Shown piece by piece: positions 1 through 9,209 of a stretch of 64,000 nucleotides of DNA (position 1 is the stretch's first letter; each line of letters opens with the position of its first letter). Made by a program: the position numbers and the translations under genes. The stretch comes from JAXHMB01 sp034521755 (GTDB lineage Bacteria; Bacteroidota; Rhodothermia; Balneolales; Balneolaceae), in assembly GCA_034521755.1 (NCBI GenBank), contig JAXHMB010000006.1, positions 78,530-142,529 of the forward strand. Direction: 5' to 3'. Under the pieces are notes generated by a model. That model did no database searches and was not told where the DNA came from. It saw only the letters and a list, made by a program, of their open reading frames with translations.

Positions 1-234
1 TTCACTATTGCTTTTCAGGCACTCGTCCAGGCGGTCTTCCAGCTTTTCCGGAACAGGTTCCGTACGCAGTATTTTAGGCCCTTTTTGCTCTTTAGTAGCT
101 TTGGGGAAATAGCTTTTCCACATTTCATTGGTAGAAGGATGGTGATAATATACTACCCAGTCATCGCTGTCTTTACGAAGCTGGGTCATTTCTCTGATTA
201 GCGTAAGTTGTCGATCATAATCAAGTACATACAT
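1..234 (-). CDS. Hypothetical protein, 3' end beyond window edge
   Basis: An open minus-strand frame starts at an ATG (232-234) and stays open to base 1, giving 78 residues beginning MYVLDYDRQLTLIREM. The visible part is polar, with Trp- and Tyr-containing stretches, and shows no signal peptide or membrane segment. I do not recognise a family. The gene reads away from the small membrane protein at 322-524, from which it is separated by under 100 bases on the same strand. The C-terminus lies outside the window, so length and domain content cannot be judged. Confidence 0.6.
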   Translation of the reverse strand, partial: MYVLDYDRQLTLIREMTQLRKDSDDWVVYYHHPSTNEMWKSYFPKATKEQKGPKILRTEPVPEKLEDRLDECLKSNSE

Positions 235-321
235 GGGGTGTCCTCCGTCTCGTTCAGGTCTGTATGCTTTTAGACTTTAAGAGATCAAAAAGGTTCCGCT
301 GTTACAAAATTTAAGATGAAT

Positions 322-524
322 TCAAGAGCGTATATAATTTATAATCAAACCCAGAGTTAATACACCGCCGGCAATAACCATTCCGGTTTGGATCTTCCTT
401 TACTGATCACAAAATCAGTGCCCAGAAATTCAAAGCTTTCCATGTTGTTAAAATAGTTATAAGCAGTATAGATAAGAGCTATAAACCCGCCAAATATTAA
501 TAATGAGCCAAGTTTTCGTATCAT
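322..524 (-). CDS. Small two-helix membrane protein, frameshifted
   Basis: ATG at 522-524 (MIRKLGSLLIFGG) opens a frame whose first hydrophobic helix spans about residues 6-25, followed by a short polar part (residues 26-48). The frame then runs into a stop at 357, but a one-base shift near 376 continues into a second helix (MVIAGGVLTLGLIINYI) and stops at 322. Joined, this gives about 67 residues with helix-loop-helix topology, typical of small inner-membrane proteins. An upstream TTG (551) would add nine residues without a good ribosome site. The frameshift is likely sequence error. Function unknown. Confidence 0.55.
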
Positions 525-695
525 GATTGTACCATTTTGTTGGTGTGACAACTTTTAATACTATAAAAAGCAGAAATTGTTCCTCGGAGAAACAAATACA
601 ATACTGGCAAGCTCGTCCAAAAAACTAATTTAGATAAGCAAGTAAGTTTATAAAAAAGTCTACTGCTTGGAACCACTGGCCTTTTATTTAACAAA

Positions 696-1906
696 CTAAG
701 GCAATTTTACATAAAAAATTGAGCCAATACCCACTTCACTCTCCACCTCGATTTTACCCCCGTGTGCCTCGGTAATTTTTGGGCAATGGCCAGACCTAAC
801 CCTGTGCTCTTTTCTCCGCCTGTGCCCTGTACACTTTTTTTGACAAAAGGAACAAATAAGTCATCAAGATCGTCTTCGGGTATGCCCTGTCCTTCATCTT
901 TTACAAAGATAGTAATACCACTGCCCTCCTCTTCCTGTTCAATACCCATCGTCACCGTAGTATTAGAATGGGAATATTTAATCGCATTTGATATCAAATT
1001 ATTTAATACCTGTTGAAATTTGTGAGAATCAATTTCCTTGATAATGGGGTTCTGAGGCAGCTCAAGAGTCATTGCAATATCTTTCTTACTGGCGGGTGGA
1101 TGATTCAACGAAACCACTTTTTCCATGAGTTCTATCATATCCACTTCGGTTTTATCTAAGCTTACTTTTCCTGATTCAATAGCAGACATATCCAGCCAAT
1201 CCTCAACAATCTGGACCATATATTCACTGGATTCCTTGATTTGTTTTACCATCTTAAATTGATCATCTGTAAAAAAATTATCCTCTTCGTGGTCCTCAAT
1301 TAGAAAAATGGTGAAATTCTGTATTAAAGTCAGAGGACTCCGAAGGTCATGTGCCGCCATCCCAAGCATCTGGTCCTTCAGTTCGTTCAGCCGTTTAAGT
1401 TCCGCCGTTCTTTTTGAAAGCTTGCGCTGCATATTAGCCAGCTGATTATTAAGGCCGCTCATCTGGTCATACATCGACCACTCATTATTTTGAGATTTGC
1501 CAGACAATCGCTGCTGTTCTTTCATAAAGGTTCGCAGCTTATTGACAGTCTCATTGTTCATTTCCATCAACCCATTCAAAAACTGTTCGGTATCATTGGC
1601 ATTGGTCGTTCCTATTAACAGGTTTTCATCATCAAGCCTAATACCAGAAAAGCTGAACAGTTTAATTCGATCATCATTTGCGACATGCAGCTCCCAGTTA
1701 TAGGCCACATCCTTGGTTTTGACACGTTCAATAAACTGATACCCTTTGGGAATGCTGTCGCTCTCCAGAAAATCGACAAAAGATAGCATTTCATCTTCGT
1801 GAAGTGAGGACAATCCATAGGAATCGTGAATTATTTTTTGAAGAATCCCGTCATCATTTACAATGATGGCAATTCCTTTTGGAAGAGTTTTACTCTGTTT
1901 ACTCAA
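696..1906 (-). CDS. Sensor histidine kinase, C-terminal frameshift
   Basis: Cytoplasmic two-component kinase of about 400 residues with no membrane segment. The N-terminal ~115 residues look PAS-like, followed by a coiled coil (about 117-180). HisKA follows with the phospho-acceptor His186 in MAAHDLRSPL, then a HATPase_c domain with N-box near Asn307, G1 DEGQG (337-341) and G2 GLGLA (369-373). After G2 the frame goes wrong; restoring one A in the run at about 772 recovers the expected end (ITEAHGGKIEVES...) with a stop at 696-698. The start is a TTG overlapping the stop of the B12-binding gene (TTGA), implying translational coupling. No response regulator is visible nearby, so its partner is unknown; the B12 protein is the likely input. 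Confidence 0.85.
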
Positions 1907-2965
1907 TTGGTGATTAATTTATTTGCGGTTTCAATGGCCTCGGATGCCGATCCGGCTGAAGCATCTGCCCCAATTTTCTTCCATAGACCGGGAACAATTT
2001 TAAAGGGATATCCACCCACAATTATTTTTAAATTTTCAAACTCATTTTCTGACCGTATTTTTTCAATCAAGTTTTCGGCCTTACTTATATGCAATGGTAA
2101 TGTTATCGAAACAGCCAATAAATCTGCCTTATTTTCTTTAATAGATGTTACCAAATGGTTATCTGGCATATTAGCTCCCAAATAGTAGGTATCCCACCCT
2201 CCATTTCAAAGAAATCGGTCACCATTCGGATACCTATTTCATGGAGTTCATTACCCACCGAACACGAAACCAATCGTTTACCGGTTTTTTCCGTAGTAAA
2301 TATTTTAGGATATAACTGCGACATAATCAGTTGGGTAGCAGCAGTACAATAATGCTCATGAGCCACTGTAATTTGATTCGTCTGCCAAAGAGCACCTACT
2401 TCATATTGTGTCTTTTGAAAAATATGCTCGTATATATCTTTTATCGAAGTACCATCATCTACAAGCTTTTCAATAAGCCGGGCGGCCTTTTTGCGGTTTC
2501 CTGTCAGTAATAAATCCAAATATTCCCTTGCTTCGTCAAAAAAAGGCTCATCGGCATGTCAAAACGTAATTTCCTCAACATCGGTATCCTGCAAAGAACG
2601 AAAGGCCATCATTAATATAGTCCCACCAGTAAAGAAGCAGCGCCATCTGATAGTATCTTTTTTATCGCTTCTCGTAAAATTACAATATTATCTACGAGAT
2701 CATTTTTAGGAATATTCCGCTCATGGAGCATCGTTCGAGCCCAATCCAAGTAGTTATTAAACAGTTCTTTGCTATCAACACGAACAGTCTGCTCTAAATA
2801 ATCAAGATGATAAATCGTATCCTCATAACACTTTTTTCGTCCTTCTTTCCCATATCGCTTGTCTAACTCTTGATAGCGTTCGAAATACATGGACGTTGCC
2901 AATTCAGCCAGCTCCTGTTTATGAGCTTTCAACTGTTGTACGACTTCGCGTTCCGATCCTGGCAT
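1903..2965 (-). CDS. CarH-like cobalamin-binding sensor protein, frameshifted
   Basis: Reconstructed from three fragments. An N-terminal helical region (from ATG 2965, MPGSEREVV) is followed by a B12-binding helix-bundle domain and a Rossmann-type B12-binding domain. The helical domain holds W-x9-EH (W-QTNQITVAH-EH), the signature of CarH/LitR-type photosensory B12 domains, where it caps the upper face of adenosylcobalamin. The next domain holds ELHEIG, whose His is the expected lower axial ligand, then (after restoring one G near 2196) GWDTYYLGAN and the C-terminal IIVGGYPF. There is no MerR DNA-binding domain, unlike CarH. Breaks lie near 2630, at an in-frame TGA near 2563, and near 2196. 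It sits between an ABM protein and a histidine kinase, so it probably feeds light or cobalamin status to that kinase. Confidence 0.8.
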
Positions 2966-2977
2966 GGATTACTCCAA

Positions 2978-3277
2978 CTAAGAAGTTATATGGTCAAAAT
3001 AATTAAGAGAAAAACTCCGTTTTACCAGTTTTAATCCCTTTGGAATATTCTGGTGCGATTCACTTCGATGATTATCATGCCAATGATGGAAGGAATCTTC
3101 ATTCTCCCAATGGGTGATAAGCCAAAATTCTGCGGGATTATCTTTTGGTGAAATTACATTCAATCCTAAAAAGCCATCGGCATCTTCAACAAGTCCGGGT
3201 CTGTTTTTAAAAGCCTCCCGAACTTCGTCTTCCATATTGTTACGCACTTCAAACTTGCTGATTGCCGTAAAACCCAT
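2978..3277 (-). CDS. ABM-fold monooxygenase, IsdG/HmoB-like
   Basis: Ninety-nine residues with the dimeric alpha-beta barrel pattern of antibiotic biosynthesis monooxygenases: an N-terminal strand (FTAISKFEV), the strand FWLITHWEN, and a following helix with FHHWHDNHRSESH. The Trp after the central strand and His in the helix match the positions used by heme-degrading IsdG/HmoB members, but many ABM proteins are uncharacterised, so heme degradation is only a suggestion. First gene of the minus-strand operon, 12 bases ahead of the B12 sensor gene. A tetrapyrrole-related enzyme next to a corrinoid sensor is notable. Intact frame. Confidence 0.75.
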   Translation of the reverse strand: MGFTAISKFEVRNNMEDEVREAFKNRPGLVEDADGFLGLNVISPKDNPAEFWLITHWENEDSFHHWHDNHRSESHQNIPKGLKLVKRSFSLNYFDHITS

Positions 3278-3413
3278 AGTCTATTTATGACATAATTTTA
3301 TATCCTTCCCTTCCTAACTCCTAAAGCATTCTTTAATATTATAAAATTTTAATAATATCCAAAGTGGTAGCAATATTTTATTTAACCTTATATATAATCC
3401 TTTTGCTTATTTT

Positions 3414-3602
3414 CTACTCTCCACGGATTTCGCATTCAATGTATGCCAATAATTTCCATGGGCCTTTTCCGCGCGTGTATCTGTTTTGACTTGAATTATG
3501 GCTTTTTACACGATCAGCTAAATCTGAGGTATGTCCGTAATAATGCCGGTTTGTAGATTCCGACCGGAGCATATAAGCGTAGTAACTCATCTTGATTTCC
3601 AC
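3414..3602 (-). CDS. GIY-YIG domain protein, short at C-terminus
   Basis: Sixty-two residues resembling the UPF0213/GIY-YIG endonuclease fold: the first strand YYAYMLRS replaces the canonical GIY, followed by HYYGHTSDLADRVKSHN with the conserved Arg, and a WKLLAYIE strand. The frame stops at EIRGE, where relatives normally continue with a helix carrying the metal-binding Glu, so the protein is truncated by roughly 20-30 residues through mutation or a base error. The second ATG (MSYYAY, at about 3588-3590) is an equally good start. It borders the tRNA-Pro insertion point. Relatives in this group often have no assigned function. Confidence 0.6.
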   Translation of the reverse strand: MEIKMSYYAYMLRSESTNRHYYGHTSDLADRVKSHNSSQNRYTRGKGPWKLLAYIECEIRGE

Positions 3603-3613
3603 TTAAAATAAAA

Positions 3614-3642
3614 ACAGGAGCGTTAGTTAATAACGCTCCTGT
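3614..3642 (-). terminator. Rho-independent terminator of tRNA-Pro locus
   Basis: A 12-bp stem (ACAGGAGCGTTA paired with TAACGCTCCTGT) followed on the minus strand by a T-rich run. It lies just downstream of the pseudo-tRNA-Pro at 3654-3717, so it is probably the original terminator of the tRNA-Pro gene before the island inserted. Confidence 0.75.
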
Positions 3643-3653
3643 AAATTTAATGT

Positions 3654-3717
3654 CGGGACGACTGGATTTGAACCAGCGACCCTCCCGACAAGCCTGTCGG
3701 GATGCTCTACCTGACTG
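3654..3717 (-). pseudogene. Pseudo-tRNA-Pro with hairpin in place of anticodon arm
   Basis: On the minus strand the 3' part (T arm and acceptor) matches the intact tRNA-Pro at 12897-12971 over about 28 bases. The anticodon arm is replaced exactly by the hairpin TCCCGACAAGCCTGTCGGGA (3683-3702), after which the D-loop side matches again for 15 bases to 3717 and then homology stops. The 5' acceptor is absent, so it cannot be a working tRNA. It marks the far end of the defence island. Confidence 0.8.
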
Positions 3718-3906
3718 GAAATGGCTTTAATAGCCTTCATTTGCTCATTTAGTGACTTAGTGTGTTACCTTCGAGTAGCAATACGATAACAATTAGGTGC
3801 ATTTCGCATCGAAATGCTCAAATAAGTTAGTTCATGAAGTCTATAGTCCTGAGATATTAAAATCAATCACTATTTAAGGTGTGATCTTCCCATTTATACC
3901 TGATAT
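3718..3906. other. Gene-free end of island with one hairpin
   Basis: About 190 bases between the pseudo-tRNA and the hsdR stop. The only structure I see is an 8-bp inverted repeat, GCATTTCG/CGAAATGC with a three-base loop, at 3799-3817. It lacks a T-run on the minus strand, so a terminator role is doubtful. Confidence 0.4.
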
Positions 3907-6325
3907 CTAGCTGGCCTGTTGCTCATAAATACTCTTGAAGTCGATAAGGTATTGCGGATGGATTGTATGTCTCCTGTAGCTCTGATTTGGCGTTTGCAAG
4001 TGCGCGGTATTTCAACTCTAGCAAGTCAGGTAGCTTGGAATCATCCAGCTCACTAACCCCATCCCTAACATATTGCTCTAGGACAAAGTTAATGAATTCC
4101 TGCTGTTTGGGATCGTAGGAATCCAATGTGGAGCTTAGCCCTGCTGGCACGTTTTCTTCTCGGTACTAGCTCAGAATGATATGCTATATAGGCGAGGACA
4201 TCAAAAAGGTCGCTGTTTTCCCCATGCACCATTTTTTTTAGTTCTTCCAGCTTGCGCTCTGCTGTATCCTTTATCGCTAAGCTCTTGCAGAAGTCGTTTA
4301 CGTGTTTCGGGCTTGGACCATATCTCACGTAGTTCAGCTTCATTCTCGAATAAGGATGGAATATCCCAAAACAGATTTTGAATAAATTCCTCACCGGATA
4401 TAGGCTTGCCATCTGGACTCCAGAATGACGTCTTAACCATCGAGTCCAGCTCACGGACTTTACTATCTGAAAGTTTAACCCGAGTCATTTTTCTTGGCGG
4501 TGTATCACATACACAGGGAGCATTCCCGCATTTTCCGCAATAACTCCGGCTCTTTGACACAAATACATGGTGTTTTGCCACAATCGGGACAAGGTTGGTG
4601 GCTCTGGTCTTGGTGATACGAGGTTCCAGGAGCTACCGGTTCGCCATCCCAATCAGGATCGTTGAACTTGGTGTGGGCATTCCGGTAGAAATCGTAAATG
4701 GTGAAATAGTCTTTTCCATCGAAAGGCGCGTACCTCGACCAACAATCTGCTTAAACTCTACCATTGAGTTTATCTTCCGCATCAGTACAATATTTCGATA
4801 TCTCAGGAGCATCTGACTCCGGTGCTTAACTTTTCAGAGGTGGTTAGTATAGTTGGAATGATGCGTTCATTGTCCTGAAATTGCTTTAGGTGTTGCTCAC
4901 CCCGCTTCCCGTCATCAGCGGTTACACTGATGACAATAGTCTGTGTTACTGCTATCGGATAGCTGATTGATCAGATCCCGGATAGCAGCTGCATGAATTT
5001 GGGTAGAGCAAAAGACCAGGGTTTTCTGATTTTGATTCATCAGCTCCATGAGTCGCTGGACCCGGTACATCTTTCCACGTCCATTAATTCAATGATACGA
5101 TTTTGTTCTTCAATCGTATATTCTCTTTCTTTATCCACCTCACCTTCAAGCACTGTATCATCATCGGTAAACTGGTAATGTATCTCCGGTTGTTTGAATT
5201 TCCTTTACACGGAAAGGGGTCAGGAAACCATCATTGATGCCTTGTTTGAGTGAATAGGTGTACACCGGTTCTCCAAAATATTCGTAGGTGTCTACGTTCA
5301 CATCCCGTTTGGGAGTAGCAGTGAGGCCCAGCTGTACAGCCGGACTAAAATGCTCCATGATAGCCCTCCAGGTACTTTCGTCGTTGGCTTCCCCGCGGTG
5401 GCACTCATCTATAATTACAAAATCGAAAAAGTCCTCCGGGTAGTCGCCAAAATACGGAGAATCGTCAGGGCCGCTCATGAAGGTTTGAAAAATGGTGAAA
5501 AACAGGCTTGCATTCATGGGTACCCGACCCTTTTTCCTGAATCTCATCGGGGCGAATACGCACCATGGCATCATCATCGAAGGCACTGAAGGCATTGAAA
5601 GCCTGGTTGGCCAGGATATTTCGGTCAGCTAGAAATAGGATTCTTGGGCGCCTCTTCCCATTACGTTGAAGATTCCAGCGTGCTTCAAACAGTTTCCAGC
5701 AGATATGAAAAGCAGTAGCTGTTTTACCCGTTCCGGTGGCCATGGTCAATAGCAGGCGTTCCTTGCCCTTCTGCTATGGCATCCAGTACTTTTACAATGG
5801 CATTTTCCTGGTAGTAATAGGGTGTGATATCTGTCCCATGATACGGCTCATAGGGTAGATCCTGCAGGCGTTGTTTCCAGCTCCCAGGTTGTCCGGTGTT
5901 GTCTTTTACTTTCTCCGGCGGAAAGGTTCTGTTCCCATATCTCCTGCGGTGATGGAAATTGCATCTATTTCCCGCTCCTCTCCGGTTTGCCATGTCCGCT
6001 TCAGACATACCGACCGGCCATTCGTGGAGTAGGCGAAAGCGGATATCCAGAGCGCTCGGCGTAGTCCTTGGCCTGCGCCAGCGCCATCGGTGTAATATTT
6101 GTCTCCGGGCCTTGGCCTCTACTACGGCTACTCGCCTGATTCCGATACTTCTTCAGCACGTAGTCGGCACTGAGGGGGCGGGTTCTTCGTTGACCGCCTG
6201 CCGATGAGCCGTGCCTTTTGTGATCGAGGAAACTCCGGGCGTATCTCTGCACTCCTCCCCATCCCATCCAGCGCTCTCGGATGGCTGGGAGTAATCAAGT
6301 TCCTGTTGGTTTCCGCTTCGTTCAT
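3907..6325 (-). pseudogene. hsdR: Type I restriction endonuclease subunit R (EcoEI family), multiply frameshifted
   Basis: ATG at 6323-6325 starts MNEAETNRNLITP, as in EcoEI-type HsdR N-terminal domains, and YVLKKYRNQ nearby fits the nuclease part. SF2 helicase motifs follow in order in different frames: Walker A ATGTGKT (near 5735), DEAH-type VIIDECHRGE (near 5420), motif III LGLTATPKRD (near 5300), and TLVFCSTQIHA (near 5020). Two cysteine clusters follow, CPDCGKTPCIC and CGKCGNAPCVC (about 4600 and 4530), then the EcoEI_R_C region ending YEQQAS at 3907. Total span (about 806 codons) is full-length, but at least eight frame changes interrupt it. It would be the ATP-dependent translocase/nuclease of the R-M complex. 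It lies 14 bases after the DUF3037 gene. Confidence 0.85.
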
Positions 6326-6339
6326 GGACTGGGATTAGT

Positions 6340-7173
6340 TCAAACTCTAATTGTGAGTTTCATTTCATTTGAAACTTTTTTAGCAAGTGCCTCAGCCTGA
6401 TCATCCGTTACAATCTCAATTTGTAAATTAGAATTTTCTTTCAGCAGTAATCCCTGAACAAACGATAACATCTTCTTATTATGAGGTGCAAAAGAAGTCA
6501 TTAAAGTAATGTGAAGAGGTTCACCTGACTGTCAGCCTTGGATTTTACCTGCCCAACGATAGACTTTCTTTTTTACCGTTGCCTCTTTTTTCACAACGAA
6601 AGATAGTGGTTCATAACAATGCCAGATTTCATTTTTCCAGGCTTTGCTAAATGTAAATACATCATTTGATGTTTTTACACTATGTTCTGTCAGATTATTA
6701 ATGGCATTAAATCGCTCAAAATATTTTTTGTATTTATTCTTCCAATGTTCTTATTGAAATACTGTATCTTTTTTGGGATCATGAATATATTTTTCAACAA
6801 GGGAATTAAACAGATCTTCAAGGGCAACATTATAATCTATATCAACTCCGATTTGTGATTCACTAAAACGGATTGCTGTGTCATCATTTGGTATGATATT
6901 TCCTGTTACATTCTCAATCTCATCAGATGGTTGAAATAACTCAGACATTTTTTCTGCGGTTTGATTCAATTGAGATTCAAAATCCCGAAGAACTCTCATT
7001 ATCCAGATTCCATTGGCCTCAGAAAACATAGAAGTGATTCTTTGATATTTATTTGTGATTCTACAGGCCAAGTATTTGTTTTCTGGGCTATAAACTACAA
7101 TCCCTACATTCACATACTCTCCGGTAAAATGATCGTGTACATACTGGATGATCTGATATTGATAGGATTTCAT
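6340..7173 (-). CDS. DUF3037 protein with extra C-terminal region, frameshifted
   Basis: The first 140 residues (MKSYQYQIIQYVHD..., 7173-6751) match DUF3037: a strand with Y-x-V/I-x-Q-Y, then NVGIVVYSPENKYLACRI. The frame ends at 6751, but shifted frames continue through a Trp-rich segment and then MLSFVQGLLLKENSNLQI to a stop at 6340-6342. The full product would be about 278 residues, longer than a lone DUF3037 domain. Breaks lie near 6750 and near 6530. DUF3037 genes commonly sit beside HipA-like kinase genes, as here, where the kinase is immediately upstream. Function unknown; the C-terminal part is not a domain I recognise. Confidence 0.7.
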
Positions 7174-7250
7174 TTCTGTAAGGTCTTAGTTAATGTTTGG
7201 GCAAAGGCACCCTTGTTTTCTAGGATTAAGGAAAGGTGCTGTCATATCTT

Positions 7251-7995
7251 CTATGCTTTAGTTTTCCATGGCTCAGGTATCATTGAAAAAGCTTTATTCC
7301 AAAATAACTGATTAAAGCAGGTCAGTTTCTCAACCTGCTCAGAAAAGTCAATATCTCTATAACGTAATGCATTGAAAAAATGATGCCTCTGTAAATTTCT
7401 GTATCTGAATCATCAAAAATCCAAGGAGTTTTATTACGCATGAACGGCACAGATGAATAAAAAGAAAATGACAGCTCATGATCGAAAATTTAATAATTTT
7501 TCACCATCTGAAGCTACATTAGGCTTTTTATGACCCCGATCTGTATTTGCCAGAAATAGATCAAATACATAAAGCATTTTCACCTGCCCAAAATAATTTC
7601 TCTTCATCTTCCATCAAAACTGCAGGTGCGGTTGCGGTAAAACCTTCTTCATATGCAGAACCGGAGTTTAACCCAATGCTCTGATAAGCTGCTTTATATC
7701 CTTTCTTACCCTTAAAGAATTTTCAATAAATTCTTTTGAGAGGTTTACTACTACTGGTTCGGAGCAAAAAGCCCCACTTCACGTGCCATCCATGCACCTA
7801 GCAACTCAAATGAGCAACTTCGGGGAGACATTCTTTCTGCCCTTTGTAGTTTCACCACATATTCCGCTCTTCTCCCTGTTTCCCGATCAGTTCCCCAGAT
7901 ACCCATTGGAGCTGTTGTACCTTCAAATAATTTTGAGGCTGGTCTTAATGCTTCAATATAAGGTAATCATAATTTTCGTCTGTCAGTTTTATCAT
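7251..7995 (-). pseudogene. HipA-like kinase domain protein, multiply frameshifted
   Basis: Joined minus-strand frames read MIKLTDENYDYL, IEALRPASKLFEGTTAPMG, YVVKLQRAERMSP, FELLGAWMAREVGL, PEPVVVNLSKEFI, then a run ending ...FDLFLANTDRGHKKPN. This order (nucleotide-site Lys in YVVK, then a helix typed as FELLGAWMAREVGL, then D-x-F-x-x-N-x-D-R) is the HipA-like kinase pattern, with the NTDR segment as catalytic loop. At least four shifts break it. The start shares sequence with the end of hsdS. It pairs with the downstream DUF3037 gene. HipA relatives phosphorylate proteins such as glutamyl-tRNA synthetase, but the target here is unknown. Confidence 0.65.
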
Positions 7996-9209
7996 GCAGC
8001 CACGTGTTCGTTCGCTAGTTAACTCACCCGAAAAAGCTTTTTTCAAGGACGGACTTTTTGAGTTCTTCTAATGCAGTTAGCTTGTTGGTAAGCATTAGCG
8101 TCAGTTAAAGACTCGATTTCGCTGCTAAGTATATCTAAGCTCATCGACAATTCTGTTCTTGTTCTTCTTCTAAGGCGGAAATGGTAACGGGAATTGAAGT
8201 TTAAATTCCGTTGATTCAACTTTGGTTGTGCCATCCCGCTTACCCAACGGATCTAATTTGATTGAGTTCAGATAATAGTCTATGAACCTTCTGGCTGGCC
8301 ATATTCTTCGAACCTCAGTACGTGGGCATGGTTGTTTACCCGAGTCTTTACCACTGATTGAAAATGCGATTGGATAAGTTCTGGCCAACAAATTTGCGCC
8401 ATCCTCTGATAACCAAGAGCAAATCTTCATCAAATATGTAGTCCGCAACATAATCTACAATTCCAGATGCCCCAAAATATGGATACGGACTATTTTCCCC
8501 GTTTCTCTTTGAATAGGCTCCCCGATTTTGTCTAAAGTTTCAGATAGATTGAGTTCTTTGCTCTTTGATCCCTCCACTTAGCGAGAAAATCTCATTCAGC
8601 TTACTCTGAAACAGCTCCTCAGCGCTTCAATGTTTTGATATTGACTTTCGCTTGGTCGATAGCCTCAATGCCTCATCGAAATCTCCACATGCGCTTTGTT
8701 CTGGGAGTGGTGGGATTGGGATTTTGAAACTTTCTAAGTCCTGCGTCTTAAGATTATTAATATTAACACCATCGGAAAGATGACCAATATAGGTTTTATA
8801 AGTATCTGAGAATATCAAATAGTAAAGATATTTAAGATTTTCTTAAGTCCTCATTTGGTGTTATTCGTCCAATAAATCCACCAAAAAAATACCCGTAATC
8901 CTCATCAACAAGTGCAACCTTCCCAAGATGACTTTTCGCGCCACTTGACAAACAAATTAACAACGAGCCCTTTTTAACAATTTTGTCTTCCTTAAGATCA
9001 AAATCATCTTTCAAATATTTCAGCTCTGAAAAATCGAGTTTATTTGTTTCCAGGTTTAAATTTGTAGCTGTAAGAACTACTTTATCGGAATTAATCCACA
9101 TCCGGTAGACTTTTGCTAATAAGCAAGAGCCACCTTTTTTACCTTTCCACAGTCCATTTCCTGAATTCGCATAGTTCCTCTAATTTTCTTGGGCCCAATC
9201 TTTCCTCAT
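7996..9209 (-). pseudogene. hsdS: Type I R-M specificity subunit S, multiply frameshifted
   Basis: The ATG at 9207-9209 overlaps the hsdM stop (ATGA). Fragments in order: MRKDWAQEN then LEELCEFR; a first target-recognition half with ATNLNLETNK and KKGSLLICLSSGAKS; the conserved junction NINNLKTQDLESFKIPIPPL-PEQ near 8700; a helical spacer (LKRAEELFQSKLNEIFSL); a second half with YPYFGASGIVDYV and FIDYYLNSI; a second PLEEQ helix; and the typical tail KSVLEKAFSGELT near 8030. Two recognition domains with two conserved spacers is a complete HsdS plan. The exact stop is uncertain because frames merge with the HipA-like start. It would set DNA recognition for both the HsdM and HsdR complexes. Confidence 0.8.
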
